This document shows positions 15,119-19,284 of a DNA stretch of 19,284 nucleotides, piece by piece. The notes under the pieces are model-generated. The model had not been told where the DNA came from, did not search any database, and saw only the letters and a list, made by a program, of their open reading frames with translations. Position numbers and translations under genes: made by a program. Numbering within the stretch: the first letter of the stretch is position 1; every line of letters begins with the position of its first letter. Location of the stretch: NCBI GenBank assembly GCA_013822915.1, contig PNLG01000251.1:1-19284 (forward strand), in the 5' to 3' direction. Origin of the DNA: Sphingomonas sp. GTDB taxonomy: Bacteria; Pseudomonadota; Alphaproteobacteria; Sphingomonadales; Sphingomonadaceae.

Positions 15119-15438
15119 AGGGCATTGAAGACATGCTGGCCATGGCGCAAAATGTGCAGGCCGAACTGGCCAAGGCGCAGGCCAATCTCGACACGATCGA
15201 AGTCGAAGGCGTGGCGGGCGGCGGCCTGGTCAAGGTGCGGGCGTCGGCAAAGGGTAGGATTATCGCTGTCGAGATCGATCCCTCGCTCCTGTCGCCGACG
15301 GAAAAGCAGATTGTCGAGGATTTGGTGGCCGCTGCGCTTAACGATGCGCGTGCCAAGGCCGATACCGCCTCAAGCGCCGAGATGTCGAAAATGACCAGCG
15401 GCCTGCCACTGCCACCGGGGTTTAAGCTGCCATTCTGA
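15115..15438 (+). CDS. ybaB: YbaB/EbfC family nucleoid-associated protein
   Basis: This 107-residue protein begins MKGIEDMLAMAQNVQAELAK with a helical N-terminus, followed by VEGVAGGGLVKVRASAKG and IDPSLL, as in the YbaB/EbfC family. These small dimeric proteins bind DNA with little sequence preference and help organise the nucleoid. The ATG at 15115 overlaps the dnaX stop (ATGA) and has GGAGAG upstream. The order dnaX-ybaB is widely conserved and often followed by recR. Here the next gene is the convergent mtgA after only six bases, so recR has been moved elsewhere or lies outside the window. Confidence 0.92.
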   Translation: MKGIEDMLAMAQNVQAELAKAQANLDTIEVEGVAGGGLVKVRASAKGRIIAVEIDPSLLSPTEKQIVEDLVAAALNDARAKADTASSAEMSKMTSGLPLPPGFKLPF

Positions 15439-15444
15439 TCGTGC

Positions 15445-16122
15445 TTACCGCAGGCAGCGGTCGAGCCCGTCATGGCGCACGACGCCCGCGCGGCGGGTGA
15501 TGGTGTTTCCGTGGCGACGCGTGAAACCGCGCGGGGCAATCGCGGCGCGCTTTTTGGGGAGCGGCAGCACCGCGGCGATCCGCCCCGCCTCCGCCGATGT
15601 CAGCCGCGATGCATCATGCCCGAAATAGCGCATTGCTCCGGCATTGACGCCATAAGTGCCGATCCCGGTCTCCGCGATGTTGAGATACACCTCCATGATC
15701 CGCCGCTTGCCCCACAGCGTTTCGATCAGCACGGTGAAATACGCCTCGAACCCCTTGCGGACGAACCCGCCGCCCTGGAACAGGAAGGCGTTTTTTGCGG
15801 TCTGCTGGCTGATCGTCGAGCCGCCGCGCAACCGGCCATCGCGCTGGGTGCGAACATAGGCCTTGGCAATCGCTTCGTAATCAAACCCGCTATGCGCGCA
15901 GAACCGGGCATCCTCGCCGGCAATGACCGCGCGCGCCATATCGGGGTCGATCCGCGAGAGCGGCATCCATTTCTTGGTAATCGAATGCCCGCCAAGCGCG
16001 TCGCCGATCATGGTGAAGGTAATCGGCGGGGCGACAAAGCGATACAGCCCCACCCAAGCGACGCTGAACACCACAAAGCCCAGCACCAGCCGCCAGGTCC
16101 AGCCAAAAACACGCCGCATCAT
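15445..16122 (-). CDS. mtgA: Monofunctional peptidoglycan transglycosylase
   Basis: This 225-residue GT51 enzyme has a single N-terminal membrane anchor (about residues 8-32) and a periplasmic domain. Glu70 in VIAGEDARF is the catalytic glutamate, and GGSTISQQTAKN at 100-111 is the lipid II-binding signature; KRRIMEVYLNIAE follows. It polymerises glycan strands from lipid II without a transpeptidase domain, assisting cell-wall growth. Length matches MtgA. The start is uncertain: I take ATG 16122, just before the anchor, but the frame is open to a GTG at 16170, 15 bases after the rpoH stop, which may also be used by coupling. Neither has a clear ribosome binding site. Confidence 0.9.
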   Translation of the reverse strand: MMRRVFGWTWRLVLGFVVFSVAWVGLYRFVAPPITFTMIGDALGGHSITKKWMPLSRIDPDMARAVIAGEDARFCAHSGFDYEAIAKAYVRTQRDGRLRGGSTISQQTAKNAFLFQGGGFVRKGFEAYFTVLIETLWGKRRIMEVYLNIAETGIGTYGVNAGAMRYFGHDASRLTSAEAGRIAAVLPLPKKRAAIAPRGFTRRHGNTITRRAGVVRHDGLDRCLR

Positions 16123-16185
16123 ATGCGGGGGGGCTCGCACAGAACGGGGGCGGATGGCAAGGCCGGTCACCCCCGGCGTCGGGGT

Positions 16186-17088
16186 TCAGTTCGCCAGCAA
16201 ACGGTTGTCACCGGCGAGCCGCATCATCGCTTTTTGCAGCTTTTCAAACGCGCGCACCTCGATCTGGCGCACGCGCTCGCGGCTGACACCGTAAACCTGG
16301 CTTAACTCCTCAAGCGTTTTAGGGTCGTCGGTCAGGCGGCGCTCGGTCAGGATGAATTTTTCACGCTCGTTCAGGCTCTCCATCGCCGACACAAGCATGG
16401 TGTGGCGCACATCGGCTTCTTGCGCTTCGGCGACGCGCTCATCCTGGAGTGGCGCGTCATCGGCGAGCCAGTCCTGCCACTGCCCCTCGCCATCTTCGCG
16501 CATCGGCACGTTGAGGCTGGTGTCACCACCCAGCGCCATGCGCCGGTTCATGCTCGTCACCTCGGCTTCGGTGACGCCCAGATCCTTGGCGATCTTCGCC
16601 AGATCCTCCGGCCGGAGATCGCCATCTTCAAACGCATCGAGCCGCGCCTTCATGCGGCGCAGGTTGAAAAACAGCTTTTTCTGCGCCGCCGTCGTGCCCA
16701 TTTTGACCAGGCTCCACGACCGCAGGATGAACTCCTGAATCGACGCGCGAATCCACCACATCGCATAGGTTGCCAGGCGAAAACCGCGATCAGCCTCAAA
16801 CTTCTTCACACCCTGCATCAGGCCGATATTCCCTTCCGAAATCAGCTCGGACACGGGCAGGCCATAGCCGCGATACCCCATCGCGATCTTGGCAACGAGC
16901 CGCAAATGGCTGGTGACAAGCTGCGCCGCTGCTTCGGTATCGCCATGTTCTTCAAAGCGCTTGGCGAGCATATATTCCTGCTCAGCCGACAGGATCGGAA
17001 ACTTCTTAATCTCCGCCAGATAGCGGTTGAGGCTGGCCTCACTGCCAAGTGCGGGGATCATTGCCGGGACGTTGCTGCCACTGGCCAT
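16186..17088 (-). CDS. rpoH: RNA polymerase sigma factor RpoH (sigma-32)
   Basis: This 300-residue sigma factor is of the sigma70 group. Region 2 holds HLRLVAKIAMGYRGYGLP and the RLATYAMWWIRASIQEFI stretch for -10 recognition. The RpoH box QKKLFFNLR at residues 136-144 identifies it as the heat-shock sigma. Region 4.2 ends with GVSRERVRQIEVRAFEKLQKA, the helix-turn-helix that binds the -35 box. It directs transcription of chaperone and protease genes during heat shock. Many alphaproteobacteria have more than one RpoH, so this may be one of two paralogues. The ATG at 17088 has AAGGAA eight bases upstream. An inverted repeat lies in the leader. Confidence 0.94.
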   Translation of the reverse strand: MASGSNVPAMIPALGSEASLNRYLAEIKKFPILSAEQEYMLAKRFEEHGDTEAAAQLVTSHLRLVAKIAMGYRGYGLPVSELISEGNIGLMQGVKKFEADRGFRLATYAMWWIRASIQEFILRSWSLVKMGTTAAQKKLFFNLRRMKARLDAFEDGDLRPEDLAKIAKDLGVTEAEVTSMNRRMALGGDTSLNVPMREDGEGQWQDWLADDAPLQDERVAEAQEADVRHTMLVSAMESLNEREKFILTERRLTDDPKTLEELSQVYGVSRERVRQIEVRAFEKLQKAMMRLAGDNRLLAN

Positions 17089-17109
17089 CGTCAAATTTCC
17101 TTCGTTGCA

Positions 17110-17127
17110 GGGCAAACCCATTTGCCC
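17110..17127 (-). promoter_or_regulatory. Inverted repeat in the rpoH leader
   Basis: GGGCAAA (17110-17116) and TTTGCCC (17121-17127) are perfect inverted repeats around a 4-base loop, between the rluD-like stop (17137) and the rpoH start (17088). In the minus-strand RNA it makes a stable hairpin ending seven bases before the AAGGAA site. It lacks a U tract, so it is not a classical terminator. It could be an operator or a translation-control hairpin. Confidence 0.45.
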
Positions 17128-17136
17128 AACCATCGC

Positions 17137-18108
17137 TTAGGCACGGGGGCGATCCCCATGCCCATCCAATCTATCCAATAACAGCCGCATGTCGGCAGGC
17201 ATTTCGCTATCGAATGCCAAAGCGATACTTGTGATTGGATGAATGAACCCCAAACGCGCCGCGTGCAAGGCTTGGCGCCGGAAATTGGCAGTTTCAAGCA
17301 AAGCGCGGTGGCTACGCCCTGTTTTTGAATAAACCGGATCGCCCAGCAATCCATGGCCGATCGAGGCCATATGCACGCGCACCTGATGCGTACGGCCCGT
17401 CTCCAGCCGACACTCAACCAGAGCGGCGTCGCGCAATCGCTTGAGCAACCGGTAATGCGTCACCGCGCGCTTGCCCCCGGCGACGATCGCCATTTTCTTG
17501 CGATTGGCGGGTGAACGGCCAAGCGGCGCATCGACGCTCCCCGCCGCCGGATTGGGATGGCCCGCAACCATCGCGAGGTAACGGCGATCAATGCTGTGAT
17601 CGGCGAATTGCCGCGCCAGCCCCTCATGCGCACGGTCCGATTTTGCCGCCACGATCAGCCCGGACGTATCCTTGTCGATGCGGTGGACAATCCCCGGCCG
17701 GGCCACGCCGCCAATCCCCGAAAGCTGCCCGGCACAGTGGTGGAGCAACGCATTGACCAGCGTGCCGTCCAGATTGCCCGCCGCCGGATGCACGACCAGC
17801 CCGGCGGGCTTGTCGACCACGATCACATGCTCGTCTTCGTAAGTGATGGCGAGCGCAATATCCTGCGCCGGCGTGTCGAGCGGCAATGGCGGCGGCAGCG
17901 CGAGCGAAAAGCGCTGCCCATCGTGCGTGCGCCGCGCCGAATCGCGCGATTCGATCCCGGCGGCATCGGTGACTTGCCCGGCAGCGATCAATGCCTTCAC
18001 GCGTTCGCGCGATAATTCGGGCACGAGTTCGGCGAGCGCACGGTCAAGCCGCAGTCCGGCGGCGGCCCCCGAAATCGTGACTTGAATAGTGTCTGCCCCC
18101 GGCGTCAT
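17137..18108 (-). CDS. rluD: RluA/RluD-family 23S rRNA pseudouridine synthase
   Basis: This 323-residue protein has an N-terminal S4 RNA-binding domain (about residues 17-70) and a catalytic domain with HRIDKDTSG, whose Asp145 is the conserved nucleophile. PAGLVVHPAAGN and ETGRTHQVRVH complete the family signatures. It isomerises uridines in structured RNA; the S4 domain and arrangement suggest RluD, which modifies helix 69 of 23S rRNA and aids 50S assembly, but RluC-like specificity cannot be excluded. The ATG at 18108 is taken because it begins the conserved part; no ribosome binding site is evident. It precedes rpoH in the same direction with a 48-base gap. Confidence 0.9.
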   Translation of the reverse strand: MTPGADTIQVTISGAAAGLRLDRALAELVPELSRERVKALIAAGQVTDAAGIESRDSARRTHDGQRFSLALPPPLPLDTPAQDIALAITYEDEHVIVVDKPAGLVVHPAAGNLDGTLVNALLHHCAGQLSGIGGVARPGIVHRIDKDTSGLIVAAKSDRAHEGLARQFADHSIDRRYLAMVAGHPNPAAGSVDAPLGRSPANRKKMAIVAGGKRAVTHYRLLKRLRDAALVECRLETGRTHQVRVHMASIGHGLLGDPVYSKTGRSHRALLETANFRRQALHAARLGFIHPITSIALAFDSEMPADMRLLLDRLDGHGDRPRA

Positions 18109-18119
18109 TGGATGCGGAT

Positions 18120-18599
18120 ATGGAAATGGTGCCTCAGATATCAAGCGTGCTACTTAACCGCGTGCTGCGCTTCGCCGATAGTCCGGTTGAAAGCTGCGGC
18201 CTGTTGCGCGGGCGCGGGCAATCGATTCGCGCGGTCATGCCAACCGAAAATGTCGCGCCCGACCCGCACGTCGCGTTTGAAATCAACCCGTCGGCGCTGA
18301 TCGCGGCCCATCGCCGGGCGCGCCGCGCGCATGGCCTGGCGCTGCTCGGCTATTACCATAGCCACCCGAATGGCGACGCCATGCCGTCGGTTACGGATGC
18401 ACGCTGCGCAGCGCCCGACGGCCTGATCTGGCTGATCGCGACCCGGCACGCGGTGCGCGCCTTTCGTCCCCTCGCGCATGGCCGCCTCCATGGGCGGTTT
18501 GATCCGGTGCCGATCGACTTGGTAGTTGGCAAGCGCCCCCCGGAACGAGTAGGCGGATATGGCCCGAACGGGGCCCTGCCTTTGGAGATATTGGGTTGA
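18120..18599 (+). CDS. JAMM/MPN+ domain metalloprotease (M67 family)
   Basis: This 159-residue protein has a complete JAMM zinc site: Glu24 in PVESCGLL, His80 and His82 in YYHSHPNG, Ser90 and Asp93 in PSVTD. Such enzymes hydrolyse isopeptide or peptide bonds. Bacterial members include Mec+-type proteins that process ThiS/MoaD-like sulfur carriers and proteins of unknown target. The start is either ATG 18120 or ATG 18126; both lie 11-17 bases from the divergent pseudouridine synthase start, and neither has a good ribosome binding site, so the message may be nearly leaderless. Its stop overlaps the chpT start (TTGA). Confidence 0.82.
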   Translation: MEMVPQISSVLLNRVLRFADSPVESCGLLRGRGQSIRAVMPTENVAPDPHVAFEINPSALIAAHRRARRAHGLALLGYYHSHPNGDAMPSVTDARCAAPDGLIWLIATRHAVRAFRPLAHGRLHGRFDPVPIDLVVGKRPPERVGGYGPNGALPLEILG

Positions 18600-19240
18600 C
18601 ACTGCGTCCGGTCGATTTTGCCAGCCTGTTATGCTCGCGGCTTTGCCATGATTTGCTCAGCCCGGTGGGCGCGCTCAACAACGGGCTCGAACTGCTGGCC
18701 GACGAGACCGATCCGGAAATGCGCCAGCGTTGCCTGGAACTCTTGTCAGAAAGCGCGCGCGCGTCCGCCAACAAGCTCAAATTCTTCCGGCTTGCGTTTG
18801 GGGCGGCGGGCGGCTTTGGCGAAACGATCGACGCGCGCGAAGCCCGCGCCGCGATTGAGGGACTGTTCGGCGACAACAACCGACTAACGATCGGCTGGCT
18901 GGTCGAGGATGGTGTGCTGCCCAAGCCCGCGGTCAAGGTGATGCTCAACCTTGCCCTGATCACGGGCGATGCGCTGGTGCGCGGCGGCCAGCTCGACATC
19001 GGCGCGGAGAGCCGCGGCGATATCGTCGAAATCGTCGTGCGGGGAGAGGGGCCGCGCGTTGTGCTCGACACCGAATTGCGCACCGCCCTTGCAGGGTCCG
19101 CCGACGACACCGTCATCACGCCGCGCGCCGCCGCCGCCTATCTCGTTCACGCGCTCGTTTCCGATAATGGCGGCACGCTGCAAGTGTCAGCGCCTGATGC
19201 AGCGGCCTTGCTCTTTGGCGTAGCATTCAAGCGCGGGTAA
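18596..19240 (+). CDS. chpT: Histidine phosphotransferase ChpT
   Basis: This 214-residue protein begins with the four-helix dimerisation region LCSRLCHDLLSPVGALNNGL; His18 in CHDLLSP is the phosphorylated histidine. A degenerate HATPase-like domain follows, without ATP-binding motifs. ChpT moves phosphate from the kinase CckA to the response regulators CtrA and CpdR, setting the cell cycle and motility in alphaproteobacteria. It starts at a TTG (18596) overlapping the metalloprotease stop, with GGAG nine bases upstream. Co-translation with the JAMM protease is the notable context. Length is near the Caulobacter protein. Confidence 0.88.
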   Translation: MTLRPVDFASLLCSRLCHDLLSPVGALNNGLELLADETDPEMRQRCLELLSESARASANKLKFFRLAFGAAGGFGETIDAREARAAIEGLFGDNNRLTIGWLVEDGVLPKPAVKVMLNLALITGDALVRGGQLDIGAESRGDIVEIVVRGEGPRVVLDTELRTALAGSADDTVITPRAAAAYLVHALVSDNGGTLQVSAPDAAALLFGVAFKRG

Positions 19241-19264
19241 ACGGCTCTTTAACCGCTTATTGTC

Positions 19265-19284
19265 ATGAGTGACCTCGCCAAAAA
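19265..19284 (+). CDS. Start of a downstream gene, truncated by the window edge
   Basis: An ATG at 19265 opens a frame reading MSDLAK before the window ends, 24 bases after the chpT stop. The spacing and direction suggest the next gene of the chpT unit. There is too little sequence to identify it. The ribosome binding site is not obvious. Confidence 0.4.

Noticed and set aside
1..19284. Mobile elements, CRISPR arrays, tRNA genes or prophage remnants
   Set aside because: No transposase or integrase frame, no regularly spaced direct repeats, and no tRNA cloverleaf was noticed by eye. A tRNAscan or ISfinder search would be decisive.

Overview
The window looks like chromosomal DNA from an alphaproteobacterium of the Sphingomonadales (a sphingomonad). 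It is GC-rich. The markers are the tail of an exosortase A (PEP-CTERM) polysaccharide cluster, a two-gene polyamine unit, RpoH with the QKKLFFNLR box, and ChpT, the phosphotransferase of the CckA-CtrA cell-cycle relay. I see no phage, transposase, CRISPR array or tRNA. This is mostly core genome, and its less-described parts lie in leaders, small genes and gene pairings.

Region 1 (1-5014, + strand) is one tightly packed unit: the end of a FemAB-like acyltransferase, a glycosyltransferase, exosortase XrtA fused to an EpsI domain, and an asparagine-synthase-like amidotransferase. The last three overlap or nearly abut. They probably make or modify a surface polysaccharide and process PEP-CTERM proteins. 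A convergent MAPEG membrane protein (5011-5469, -) overlaps the last gene by four bases.

Region 2 (5528-8097, - strand) is a polyamine operon: a type III PLP ornithine/diamine decarboxylase, a deoxyhypusine-synthase-like protein and a 62-residue HTH-like protein overlapping its end. The decarboxylase transcript begins with a predicted H-type pseudoknot that captures its ribosome binding site, and a GC-rich hairpin separates it from the second gene. Divergently, a threonine/serine dehydratase-like enzyme is followed by an overlapping 55-residue membrane protein (8239-9398, +).

Region 3 (9423-12865) has an alpha/beta hydrolase (-) divergent from two tandem, very different cysteine desulfurase paralogues and an adrenodoxin-type 2Fe-2S ferredoxin (+), an iron-sulfur or sulfur-transfer unit. 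The shared promoter region holds a perfect inverted repeat. The SRP 4.5S RNA gene follows.

Region 4 (12953-15438, +) has a small membrane protein, dnaX and the YbaB/EbfC gene. The usual neighbour recR is not visible. Region 5 (15445-18108, -) has mtgA, rpoH and a RluD-type pseudouridine synthase, with a perfect inverted repeat in the rpoH leader. Region 6 (18120-19284, +) starts 11 bases from the pseudouridine synthase and has a JAMM metalloprotease, chpT (overlapping it) and the first codons of another gene.

The best candidates for new biology are the pseudoknot leader with the decarboxylase/DHS-like/HTH operon, and the divergent desulfurase pair with its promoter inverted repeat.
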